Shown here one piece after another: positions 51,871 to 61,182 of a stretch of 64,000 nt of DNA. Source of the stretch: Bradyrhizobium nitroreducens (GTDB taxonomy: Bacteria; Pseudomonadota; Alphaproteobacteria; Rhizobiales; Xanthobacteraceae); assembly GCF_002776695.1 (NCBI RefSeq), contig NZ_LFJC01000003.1, positions 7,488,628 to 7,552,627 of the forward strand, read 5' to 3'. The translations under genes and the position numbers were made by a program. Position 1 is the first letter of the stretch; each line of letters starts with the position of its first letter. Under the pieces are notes generated by a model. That model ran no database searches and was not told the DNA's origin. It was given only the letters and a program-made list of their open reading frames with translations.

Positions 51871-52024
51871 CTTCATCCCTGCCGTTAGCACGAGCCGATG
51901 AAGCCGTGCGATCTAATTCCGTCCACGCCCTTCGAGGCAGAGGGCCACCCTCTTCAGGAGAGCGTCACCTCATTGGGTCACCCCACCGCTCTAACGGCCA
52001 CGACGCAGGCGATACCGAACGCCC

Positions 52025-53539
52025 TCAATTGTTGCTGCGGTTCGCGCTGCGAAAACTCTTGATCTCCGACACGCTGCCGTCGCGATAGGTCAGCTCCACC
52101 GAGACGGACTGGGTGCTCGGGGCGAGCTTCATGTAGAGCGGCATGCCGGCGGTGATCGCGCTGGGGTCGCGCATGTCGCAAGGCGGCATCTTCAGCACCT
52201 GGTTGGGTACGGCGGTGTCGATGCCGATACGCACCTCGCGGATGGCGCAGCGGTAGGACACGAGGTGCGTGTAGTAGACCAGCAGCCCGTTGAACTCGCG
52301 GAACGACAGCCAGCTCGTCGCCGTCATGTCCAGGATCTTGCGCTGGTCGCGGATCAATGCGGCCTCGGGATCGAACCGGATCGGGAACGGCCCCTGCATG
52401 TCGCCGGACTGATCGACATAGCGGACCTCGATGGTGCCGGCCTGCGCATCCGGCGGCAGCTCGATCGACGGGTTCGGCATCCGCTTGCGCGTGCGCGGAT
52501 CGAGCGTGTCGATGAAGCCGGTCTCGCGGAAATCGCCCTTGCCGGCCATGCGCCAGGAAATGCCGAGCGTCGGGTCGGCAAAGGAGAACACCACGCTCCA
52601 GCCGCCATTGTGCCGCGAGAAGCTCGCGATCGGCGCATTGGTGGCCTCCTCCTTCGGCATCTTCGGCACCGACACCGGCGGGAGCGCCGCGAGCTTCTGC
52701 GGCGGCGGATCGTCCGGCCGCGCGGCGGCATCCTTCGCCGCCCCGCTGAGGAAGACGTCGTCGACCATCTGGTCGAAATACACCGGCACCTGCCTGTGCT
52801 TCACGGTATCGGCCATCTCACTGACGGCTCGGCGGGTACGCTGCGCGACCTGCACGAGGTTCTCGCCGGGCTTGAGCAGCTCCTTGGCGAAGGTGCGCGT
52901 GAACACCGAATTGGGATTGGCGTCGTCATTGGACAGACGATCGAGCGCGGTCTGGCGGGGACCGGCCGAGAACACCGAGAACACGCCTTCAGGCAGCTGC
53001 GTCATCGGCGCGAGCCCGCCGGCGCCGGCGACCGCGCGCGTGCCCTTGCGCTCGAACGGGTTGTTGCGGCAGGCGTCGAACACCAGGATCGAGGTCCGCG
53101 CCTTCTTGTTCTGCAGGCGCTCGATGATGCGATCCGCCAGGATGGAAGCGTCGCGCACCAGCTCTTCCTGCCCTTCCGTCGCCGCCGGCACGTCGGTCGG
53201 CAGCAGATAGTTCTGGCCCGCGATCTCGAAGCCGTGGCCGGCGTAGAAGAAGAACGCGGTATCGCCGGGCTCGATCGCCTTGTCGAAGGCGAGCAGCGTC
53301 TCGGAGAATTGCTGCCGGCTCTGGTTCTCGGCCACCATCACCGAGAAGCCGAGCTGCTTCAGCGTATCGCCCATGGTGCGAGCGTCGTTGACCGCCTTGA
53401 GCAGTTTTGGAACGTTCCTGTAATCGTTGTTGCCGACGACGAGCGCGACGCGCTTCTCGGCATGAGCGGGAAGCGCAAAGCCGCCGAGGCTCGCCGCGAG
53501 GCCAAGGGCCGCCAGAATTCTGAAAAGCCGACGCGTCAT
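52025..53539 (-). CDS. Exported caspase-like (peptidase C14) protein
   Basis: 504-residue precursor with a signal peptide (FRILAALGLAASLGGFALPAHA). The p20-like domain is clear: KRVALVVGNNDYRNVPKL, catalytic His102 (FFFYAGHGFE) and Cys157 (LVFDACRNNPF). The C-terminal 200 residues (GGWSVVFSFADPTLGISWRM ...) look like a beta-rich domain without a family I recognise. Bacterial caspase homologues of this type cleave after basic or acidic residues; many are uncharacterised. ATG 53539 begins the signal peptide; the frame is open to 53647. Confidence 0.88.
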   Translation of the reverse strand: MTRRLFRILAALGLAASLGGFALPAHAEKRVALVVGNNDYRNVPKLLKAVNDARTMGDTLKQLGFSVMVAENQSRQQFSETLLAFDKAIEPGDTAFFFYAGHGFEIAGQNYLLPTDVPAATEGQEELVRDASILADRIIERLQNKKARTSILVFDACRNNPFERKGTRAVAGAGGLAPMTQLPEGVFSVFSAGPRQTALDRLSNDDANPNSVFTRTFAKELLKPGENLVQVAQRTRRAVSEMADTVKHRQVPVYFDQMVDDVFLSGAAKDAAARPDDPPPQKLAALPPVSVPKMPKEEATNAPIASFSRHNGGWSVVFSFADPTLGISWRMAGKGDFRETGFIDTLDPRTRKRMPNPSIELPPDAQAGTIEVRYVDQSGDMQGPFPIRFDPEAALIRDQRKILDMTATSWLSFREFNGLLVYYTHLVSYRCAIREVRIGIDTAVPNQVLKMPPCDMRDPSAITAGMPLYMKLAPSTQSVSVELTYRDGSVSEIKSFRSANRSNN

Positions 53540-53668
53540 CGCAAGTTTCCCGTTGCAGAACGGCGGAGAGGCCGCATCCTTCGAACGGCAGTTCATTGGA
53601 CCCCCTGCCGCTGTGTGATAGTCGGCCCAGACGTAACGGCGGTTCAAGGGACCCGCGGCTCCGGTTCC

Positions 53669-54700
53669 ATGATCTGGCTATGGCAGATTCCCGCGGAATC
53701 TGCTCTTTCTAGGGCAATTGCGCTGCAAGCGGGGGCTGCCGTGTATCGCTGGTGTACCGACGAGGTCGAGCCGAAAGATCGCTTCGACTACTGGCGCGAA
53801 GTGCGCTCCAAGGGCTTGTTCGGGGTCACCGCCGAGCTCGAACGCGAACGGCGCGCGGACTTCTTCGGCGAATTCTCGCTGCGCCAGCTCGGCGGCGCCG
53901 GCCTCGTCGAGTTGAAGGCCTCGTCCTACACGGTCGAGCGCAGCATCTCCGACATCGCCTACGCGCCGGGAGATGCCATCTGCGTCTACCAGCAGCTCGG
54001 CAGCGGCGGCTGGTTCGGCGGCATGCGCGGGAGCGACTTTGCGATCGCCAACGGCAGCTTCGCCACCAGCCATACCGACCTGCCCTACCGCACCGCGCCG
54101 CTGGGCGCCGGGGGCTTCCACCTGCGCATCCTCAAGATCCCCGTGAGCAGCATTCCGGCGCAGGACAAGCGGGTGCGCGAGCTTTCGCCCCGGACGTTCG
54201 GTGATCCCACCCTGACGCCCCTGCTCGGGGCCTGCTTTGCCGATCTCAACGAGGCCGCGCATAACGGCGCGCATGATGCGACGTCGCTCGTCCAGGCCCT
54301 CGCCCACCTCGCCCTGATCGAGCGCGGCATCGTCAGGCCCGGCAGCCGGCGCGGACAGGCCGCGCTGCGGACCGCCCGCCTCTCGCAGGCCCGCCACCTG
54401 ATCGCACGCCACCTGCAAGACCCGGATCTGGCGCCGGCAACGGTGGCCGACGAGCTCGGGGTTTCCGTGCGCCACCTGCACATGCTGTTCGAGACCGCGG
54501 CGAAGAGCTTCTCGCAGACCGTGACGGACGAACGGCTGAAACAGAGCCGCCGCCTGATGCGCGAGGCGCCCGAGCGGTTGATCGCCGATATCGCGGCCTC
54601 CTGTGGCTTCGAGAGCCTCGCGACCTATTACCGGGTCTTCAACGCCGCCTACGGCATGGCCCCCGGTGACTTTCGGGCGCAGGGCTCGGAGGGGCACTAG
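53669..54700 (+). CDS. AraC-family transcriptional regulator
   Basis: 343-residue regulator. The N-terminal part (RWCTDEVEPKDRFDYWREV) is an AraC-binding-like ligand domain. The C-terminal double helix-turn-helix is clear: ATVADELGVSVRHLHMLFET and IADIAASCGFESLATYYRVF, then MAPGDFR. The start at ATG 53669 lacks a good ribosome binding site; a GTG at about 53740 (before YRWCTDE) is possible. Divergent from the caspase-like gene. Confidence 0.87.
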   Translation: MIWLWQIPAESALSRAIALQAGAAVYRWCTDEVEPKDRFDYWREVRSKGLFGVTAELERERRADFFGEFSLRQLGGAGLVELKASSYTVERSISDIAYAPGDAICVYQQLGSGGWFGGMRGSDFAIANGSFATSHTDLPYRTAPLGAGGFHLRILKIPVSSIPAQDKRVRELSPRTFGDPTLTPLLGACFADLNEAAHNGAHDATSLVQALAHLALIERGIVRPGSRRGQAALRTARLSQARHLIARHLQDPDLAPATVADELGVSVRHLHMLFETAAKSFSQTVTDERLKQSRRLMREAPERLIADIAASCGFESLATYYRVFNAAYGMAPGDFRAQGSEGH

Positions 54701-54998
54701 CGGCCGTTTTGGCGGCTCCGGGCGGGGCGCCGAGCTGGGCGGAAAACCCCAGTCGCGCCCGCTATTTGGTAAAAACCTCAGGTTTTTTAGGGCCTTCCCG
54801 CGCCCGCTCCATTGACTTTGGCCGATTCCCGCCTATGTTCCGGGTCGACGCGGTTCAGATCGAAGACCGATTCTTGAGCCTGGCGCTTTGTTCGCGTGAG
54901 TCAGCACCCCCAGCTTCTTTGAGAGCGCGCCGTTTCGGGGTGGAACGCGACAGCCTTATTACCCTCGATTCCGAACGGCGGTTTCGACCAGAGGCTCA
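54701..54998 (+). other. Upstream region of rhlE
   Basis: No gene seen in 298 bases. An A/T-rich inverted repeat AAAACC-TCA-GGTTTT (about 54774-54788) is followed by TTAGGG and could end the AraC transcript. The rest is presumably the rhlE leader. Confidence 0.35.
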
Positions 54999-56516
<1,518 letters not shown>

Positions 56517-56568
56517 CGCGCGCCAGGTTTCAGTTGCGGAAATGGGAAGTACACGTTTTTAGACGCTT

Positions 56569-56597
56569 CGTGAACGTATATTTACGGGGCGTTCACG
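56569..56597 (+). promoter_or_regulatory. Inverted repeat upstream of the GGDEF gene
   Basis: Perfect 8-bp inverted repeat CGTGAACG / CGTTCACG with an AT-rich 13-base spacer, 77 bases before the GTG start. It looks like an operator for a dimeric regulator; no family assigned. Confidence 0.4.
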
Positions 56598-56673
56598 ATC
56601 GTCCGTTAGCCTACGAACATAATTTAAGCATTGCTGCGGTCGTCGGCGCACCGACCGCTGTGGGGTATGTTCC

Positions 56674-57741
56674 GTGGTCAAGGTTCTCGACGAACACGAA
56701 CGCACGATGGCGTTCGCCGAAGTGGCGCTCGGTCAGATCCGATCGCTTCGCCAGACGGCGATTCCCCGCAATTACGAGATCTGGTACGTCTACGCCACCG
56801 GCTACAACGCGCCGCTCAACAAGATCGTCAACGAGACGCTGGCGCGCAGCGGCAAGCTGACCGAAGCCGATCTCGAGCAGATCTACGAGACCTATCTCTC
56901 CCACATCAAGACCACCGATCGCATCGACAAGGTCGGCGCGCGCGTCATCGGCGAGATCGACGACGTCATGAGGGTCTTGAGCGACGCACTCGGCATGACC
57001 GGCTCGTACGATGCCAGCCTGTCCGGCGCGACCGCGAAATTGTCGTCGGCCAAGAGCCGCGAACAGATCAAGGCGATCGTCGAAACGCTGCTGCGTTCCA
57101 CCACCGAGATGCGCGAGACCAACAAGGCGCTGGAAGACCGCCTGACGCTGTCGAAGAACGAGATCAGCAATCTCCAGCAGAGCCTGGAGGCGATCCGCGC
57201 CGAGAGCCTGACCGACCCGCTCACCGGCCTCGGCAACCGCAAATATTTCGACCGCATGATCGGCATGGCCGTGCAGAGCGCGCTCGCCTCGGGCGAGCCG
57301 CTGTCGCTGCTCCTGTTCGACATCGATCACTTCAAGTCGTTCAACGATTCCTACGGCCATCTCACCGGCGACCAGGTGCTGCGGCTCGTCGGCCTGTCGC
57401 TGAAGCAGACCATCAAGGGCCAGGACATCACCGCACGCTATGGCGGCGAGGAATTCGCGGTCGTGCTGCCCAACACCGCACTGCGTCAGGCCCTCACGGT
57501 GGCCGACCACATCCGCCGCGCGGTGATGGCCAAGGAATTGAAGAAGAAGTCCACCGGCGAGATCCTCGGCCGCGTCACCATCTCGGTCGGCGTCTCCATG
57601 CTCAAGCCGGGCGACGACCCCGACGCCTTGATCGAGCGCGCCGATGCCTGCCTCTACGCCGCCAAGCGCAACGGCCGCAACCGCGTGATCTGCGAAGCCG
57701 ATCCGGAATACGCGGTCGAGACCCACAGCCGGGTGGCGTGA
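56674..57741 (+). CDS. Diguanylate cyclase (GGDEF domain)
   Basis: 355-residue cytoplasmic protein. The N-terminal about 170 residues are helical and end in a coiled coil (TNKALEDRLTLSKNEISNLQ). The GGDEF domain carries DPLTGLGNRKYFDRM, LLLFDIDHFKSFNDSYGH and the active site RYGGEEF, so c-di-GMP synthesis is expected. The inhibitory I-site reads KGQD instead of RxxD, so product inhibition may be weak. GTG 56674 start; ATG 56707 (MAFAEVALG) is an alternative. Confidence 0.9.
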   Translation: MVKVLDEHERTMAFAEVALGQIRSLRQTAIPRNYEIWYVYATGYNAPLNKIVNETLARSGKLTEADLEQIYETYLSHIKTTDRIDKVGARVIGEIDDVMRVLSDALGMTGSYDASLSGATAKLSSAKSREQIKAIVETLLRSTTEMRETNKALEDRLTLSKNEISNLQQSLEAIRAESLTDPLTGLGNRKYFDRMIGMAVQSALASGEPLSLLLFDIDHFKSFNDSYGHLTGDQVLRLVGLSLKQTIKGQDITARYGGEEFAVVLPNTALRQALTVADHIRRAVMAKELKKKSTGEILGRVTISVGVSMLKPGDDPDALIERADACLYAAKRNGRNRVICEADPEYAVETHSRVA

Positions 57742-57796
57742 CGGACGCAGCTCGCCGCAAATTGCCCGCGCTTGACTTTCCAACCTGACGAACGAC

Positions 57797-58372
57797 ATGG
57801 TCCTCGCCGCCCACGGCGCCCGACCGCGAGGACCTGTCGTCTTGCCCAACCCCCACGATTTCCATTCGCCGCAACCGTCCTACACGCGGGACGAACTGCT
57901 GAGATCGAGCGACGGCGGCTATTTCGGCCCCGGCAATGCGCAATTGCCGGCGCCGCCCATGCTGATGATGGATCGCATCACGGAAATCAGCATGGACGGC
58001 GGCGAATTCGGCAAGGGCCATGTCGTCGGCGAGCTCGATATCGCGCCAAACCAATGGTTCTTCGATTGCCACTATCGCGGCGACGCGCTGATGCCGCCAA
58101 CGTTGGGGCTCGACGCCATGTGGCAGATGGTCGGCTATTGGCTCGGCTGGTCGGGCTCACCGGGCAAGGGTCGCGCCATTGGCGTCGGCGAGGTCGAGTG
58201 CACGGGCGAGATCACACCAAACGTCCGCCGCGTGCGCTATGAGGTCGCAATGCGCATGGTCCGGCGCGGCAAGCTGGTGCTCGGAATTGCCGACGGACGC
58301 GTGCTCGCGGATGGCGTCTGCGTATTCACGGCCAAGGATATGAGGGTCGGTTTGACGAAGGCTGTGGAGTAA
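57797..58372 (+). CDS. FabA-like 3-hydroxyacyl-ACP dehydratase (variant)
   Basis: 191-residue hot-dog-fold protein close to FabA. Conserved parts: FGPGNAQLPAPPMLMMDRI, FFDCHY with catalytic His92, LGLDAMWQ with catalytic Asp106, and GEVECTGEITPNVRRVRY. It differs from typical FabA in the active-site loop (DALMPPTLGLD instead of DPVMPGCLGLD) and has a longer N-terminus. No fabB or fabI is next to it, so a special lipid or secondary role is possible. Confidence 0.85.
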   Translation: MVLAAHGARPRGPVVLPNPHDFHSPQPSYTRDELLRSSDGGYFGPGNAQLPAPPMLMMDRITEISMDGGEFGKGHVVGELDIAPNQWFFDCHYRGDALMPPTLGLDAMWQMVGYWLGWSGSPGKGRAIGVGEVECTGEITPNVRRVRYEVAMRMVRRGKLVLGIADGRVLADGVCVFTAKDMRVGLTKAVE

Positions 58373-58466
58373 GGTCTCGTAGAGTGGGCAAAGGCGCGAA
58401 GCGCCGTGCCCACGACATCAACAATTGGTGGGCACCACGCTTGCGCTTTGCCCAGCCTACGAGACC
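58373..58466. repeat. Palindromic repeat, family D
   Basis: Long imperfect inverted repeat with arms GGTCTCGTAGAGTGGGCAAA (58373-58392) and TTTGCCCAGCCTACGAGACC (58447-58466), enclosing a smaller GGCGCGAAGCGCC palindrome. It lies directly after the fabA-like stop. Its right arm contains the TAG stop of the convergent TfoX-like gene. Confidence 0.75.
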
Positions 58467-58933
58467 TTCTTCTTGGCTGCCTTCTTGGCCGACCGCCACG
58501 AGACCTTCTTCTTGGCCGACCGCTTTTTCGCTACGGGCTTCTTCGGCGTGATCTTCTTCGCAGGCCTGCTCGCCGTCTTCTTCACCGCTGCCTTCCTCGC
58601 CTTCGGCCGCGCCTTCACCTTGGCGCGCTGAGCGGCGGCGAGTGCCGCCCTCGCCCACCGCACGAAATCATCGGAATCGTCGAACAGCCGCGCCGGCAGC
58701 TCCCAATAGGAGTTGACCACCACGGTCTTGGCGCGAGTCGAATATTGGAACGGTTTTGAGCCTTCCGCCTCGAAATCAGGAATGGTCGCCTCGTCGGCGC
58801 GGAAGAACAGGCCGGCGCGCAGCGACAGCGCGAAATTGACGCCGTCGGCGGAAATGCCGTGGCCGGAGAACATCTTGCGGATGGTGACGGGGCCGAAATC
58901 GGCGAAAAGATCGGTCAGGAATTCGCGGTCCAT
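58457..58933 (-). CDS. TfoX N-terminal domain protein with histone-H1-like tail
   Basis: 158 residues. The first about 100 form a TfoX/Sxy N-terminal domain (REFLTDLFADFGPVTIRKMFSG, GISADGVNFALSLR, PFQYSTRAK). The last about 50 are Lys/Ala/Pro-rich (KAAVKKTASRPAKKI, then KKPVAKKRSAKKK), like histone H1 and bacterial HU/AlgP tails, which suggests nucleic acid binding. ATG 58933 has GAGGG 5 bases upstream. The stop TAG comes from the adjoining repeat. Confidence 0.85.
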   Translation of the reverse strand: MDREFLTDLFADFGPVTIRKMFSGHGISADGVNFALSLRAGLFFRADEATIPDFEAEGSKPFQYSTRAKTVVVNSYWELPARLFDDSDDFVRWARAALAAAQRAKVKARPKARKAAVKKTASRPAKKITPKKPVAKKRSAKKKVSWRSAKKAAKKKVS

Positions 58934-58942
58934 GGGCACCCT

Positions 58943-59074
58943 CGTGCCCCGGACGCAGCGCAGCGTGTAACGATGCGCTGCTGAGCCGGGGCCCAGTCTT
59001 CTGCACCGATGACTATAACGTGGGTCCCGGCTCTGCGCAGCAGCGCAAGGGCGCTGCAGCGCGTCCGGGACACG
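58943..59074. repeat. Palindromic repeat, family E
   Basis: Inverted arms CGTGCCCCGGACGCAGCGC and GCGCTGCAGCGCGTCCGGG with a second inner pair (TGCGCTGCTGAGCCGGGGCCC / GGGTCCCGGCTCTGCGCAGC region). REP-like extragenic palindrome between the TfoX-like gene and the end of the suf operon; it may protect or end suf mRNA. Confidence 0.7.
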
Positions 59075-59092
59075 AGAGTATTGAGAAGCCGC

Positions 59093-59503
59093 TTACCCGT
59101 CGATCTTGGCCGGGCGCAGCTCGACCGACTCGCCGCAGCCGCAGGCGGAGATCTGGTTGGGGTTGTTGAAGACGAACTGGGCCTGCATCTTGTCGGCCTT
59201 GTAGTCCATCTCGGTGCCGAGCAGGAACAGCACGGCCTTGGGATCGACCAGGATCTTGACGCCCTTGTCCTCGACGACTTCGTCGGTCGGGCGGATCTCG
59301 TGGGCATATTCGACCGTATAGGACTGACCCGCGCAGCCGCCGTTCTTGACGCCGACGCGCAGGCCGACGATCTCGGAATCGGCGCGCTGGGTCAGCTCGG
59401 TGATGCGCTGGGCGGCAGCATCCGTCAGCCGCATCACCTGCGGGCGCGGACGCCGCGGCTTCGGGGCGGATGCTGGGGTCGAGCCTGAGGAGATCTGGGT
59501 CAT
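59093..59503 (-). CDS. sufA: A-type Fe-S carrier protein SufA/IscA
   Basis: 136-residue HesB/IscA protein. The three ligand Cys are in GVKNGGCAGQSY and in ISACGCGESV. A 23-residue Pro/Arg-rich lead precedes the domain (VMRLTDAAAQRI). Last gene of the suf operon, 63 bases after sufT; it passes clusters from SufBCD to apoproteins. Confidence 0.92.
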   Translation of the reverse strand: MTQISSGSTPASAPKPRRPRPQVMRLTDAAAQRITELTQRADSEIVGLRVGVKNGGCAGQSYTVEYAHEIRPTDEVVEDKGVKILVDPKAVLFLLGTEMDYKADKMQAQFVFNNPNQISACGCGESVELRPAKIDG

Positions 59504-59566
59504 GTCAATGATGTGGTCCGTTGCGGCGCGAATTCAATGCCGAGGATTCAAAGCAGGCGTTACGCG

Positions 59567-59938
59567 TCACCACATGTTGAGGACGAGGCGGGCCTCGTCG
59601 CTCATGCGCTCGGGCGACCACGGCGGCTCCCAGACGACCTTGACGTCGACCACGCCGACACCGGGCACGCTGGCAACGGCGTTCTCGACCATGGTCGGCA
59701 GCTCGCCGGCGGCCGGGCAGTTCGGCGTCGTCAGCGTCATCTGGACGTCGACGGAGCGGTCGTCCTTGATCTCGACCTTGTAGATCAGGCCGAGCTCGTA
59801 GATGTCGGCCGGGATTTCCGGATCGAACACGGTCTTGAGCCCGGCGATGATCTCGCGGGTCAAGCGCTCGGTCTCCTCCGGCGGCAGCGCCGAATGGGTC
59901 TCCATCGGACTTGCTTTGATTTCGGCCGTGTCACTCAT
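59567..59938 (-). CDS. sufT: SUF-associated MIP18/DUF59 protein SufT
   Basis: 123-residue protein of the DUF59/MIP18 family with TVFDPEIPADIYELGLIYKV and MTLTTPNCPAAGELP (conserved Cys). Works as an Fe-S maturation factor beside SufBCDS. Overlaps the sufS stop by 4 bases. Confidence 0.92.
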   Translation of the reverse strand: MSDTAEIKASPMETHSALPPEETERLTREIIAGLKTVFDPEIPADIYELGLIYKVEIKDDRSVDVQMTLTTPNCPAAGELPTMVENAVASVPGVGVVDVKVVWEPPWSPERMSDEARLVLNMW

Positions 59939-61182
59939 GCGAACAAATCCCGCGCCTTCAACAGCGCCTGTGCCAGATGATCGACTTCTTCCCGCGTATT
60001 ATACATGCCGAACGAGGCCCGGCAGGTGGCCGTGACGTTGAACCGCTCTAAAAGCGGCATCACGCAATGGGTGCCGGCGCGCACCGCGATGCCCTGCCGG
60101 TCGATCACGGTGGCAACGTCGTGGGCGTGCGCGCCTTTGAGCTCGAACGAGATCACCGGGCCCTTGCCCCGTGCCGTGCCGATCAGCCGCAGCGAGTTGA
60201 TCTCGCGCAGCTTCTCCTGGGCGTAGGCGGTGAGATCGGCCTCGTGCGCGGCGATGCGCTCCTTGCCGATCGAATTGACGTAGTCGATGGCCGCGCCAAG
60301 GCCGACGGCCTCGACGATCGCCGGCGTGCCGGCCTCGAACTTATGCGGGGGATCGCCGTAGGTGACGACATCGCGCGAGACCTCGCGGATCATCTCGCCG
60401 CCGCCGTTGAAGGGACGCATCGCGACGAGATGGTCGTACTTGGCCCAGAGCACGCCGATGCCGGTCGGACCGTAGACCTTGTGGCCCGTGAAGACGTAGA
60501 AGTCACAGCCGATGTCCTGGACATCGACCGGCAGATGCACGGCGCCCTGGCTGCCGTCGACCAGCACGGGAATGCCGCGCGCGTGGGCGATTCTGACGAC
60601 GTCCTTGACCGGCACGATGGTGCCGAGTGCGTTGGACATCTGCGTGATCGCGACCAGCTTGGTCTTCGATGTCAGCAGCTTCTCGAACTCGTCGATGAGG
60701 AAATTGCCCTCGTCGTCGACCGGCGCCCATTTGATCACGGCACCCTGGCGCTCCCTGAGGAAATGCCAGGGCACGATGTTGGAGTGGTGCTCCATGATCG
60801 AGATGACGATCTCGTCGCCCTCTTTGATGTTCGGCCCGCCCCAGGACGAGGCGACGAGATTGATCGCCTCCGTCGCGTTGCGGGTGAAGATCACCTCTTC
60901 GGTTCGAGGCGCGTTGATGAACTGCGCCACCTTGGTGCGGCCGCCCTCATAGGCCTCGGTCGCGGCGTTGGCGAGGTAATGCAGGCCGCGATGCACATTG
61001 GCGTATTCGCTGGTGTAGGCCTGCGTCATGCGCTCGAGCACGGCGCTCGGCTTCTGCGCCGAGGCGGCGTTGTCGAGGTAGACCAGCGGCTTGCCGTAGA
61101 CCTGCATCGCAAGCGCCGGAAAATCCTGGCGCACGCGCGCGACGTCATAGGCGCCGTTCTTGACTGCCGGATGCGTGCTCAT
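59935..61182 (-). CDS. sufS: Cysteine desulfurase SufS
   Basis: 415-residue PLP enzyme that takes sulfur from cysteine. PLP lysine in FVFTGHKVYGPTG, conserved IMEHHSNIVPW, catalytic Cys in VTATCRASFGMYN (short SufS-type loop). Group II desulfurase length. Overlaps sufD by 4 bases. No SufE is visible in this window. Confidence 0.95.
   Translation of the reverse strand: MSTHPAVKNGAYDVARVRQDFPALAMQVYGKPLVYLDNAASAQKPSAVLERMTQAYTSEYANVHRGLHYLANAATEAYEGGRTKVAQFINAPRTEEVIFTRNATEAINLVASSWGGPNIKEGDEIVISIMEHHSNIVPWHFLRERQGAVIKWAPVDDEGNFLIDEFEKLLTSKTKLVAITQMSNALGTIVPVKDVVRIAHARGIPVLVDGSQGAVHLPVDVQDIGCDFYVFTGHKVYGPTGIGVLWAKYDHLVAMRPFNGGGEMIREVSRDVVTYGDPPHKFEAGTPAIVEAVGLGAAIDYVNSIGKERIAAHEADLTAYAQEKLREINSLRLIGTARGKGPVISFELKGAHAHDVATVIDRQGIAVRAGTHCVMPLLERFNVTATCRASFGMYNTREEVDHLAQALLKARDLFA

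Noticed and set aside
53641..53740. AraC gene starting far upstream within the caspase-like antisense frame (from 52265)
   Set aside because: That stretch is the complement of the caspase-like gene; the regulator's conserved part begins near 53740.
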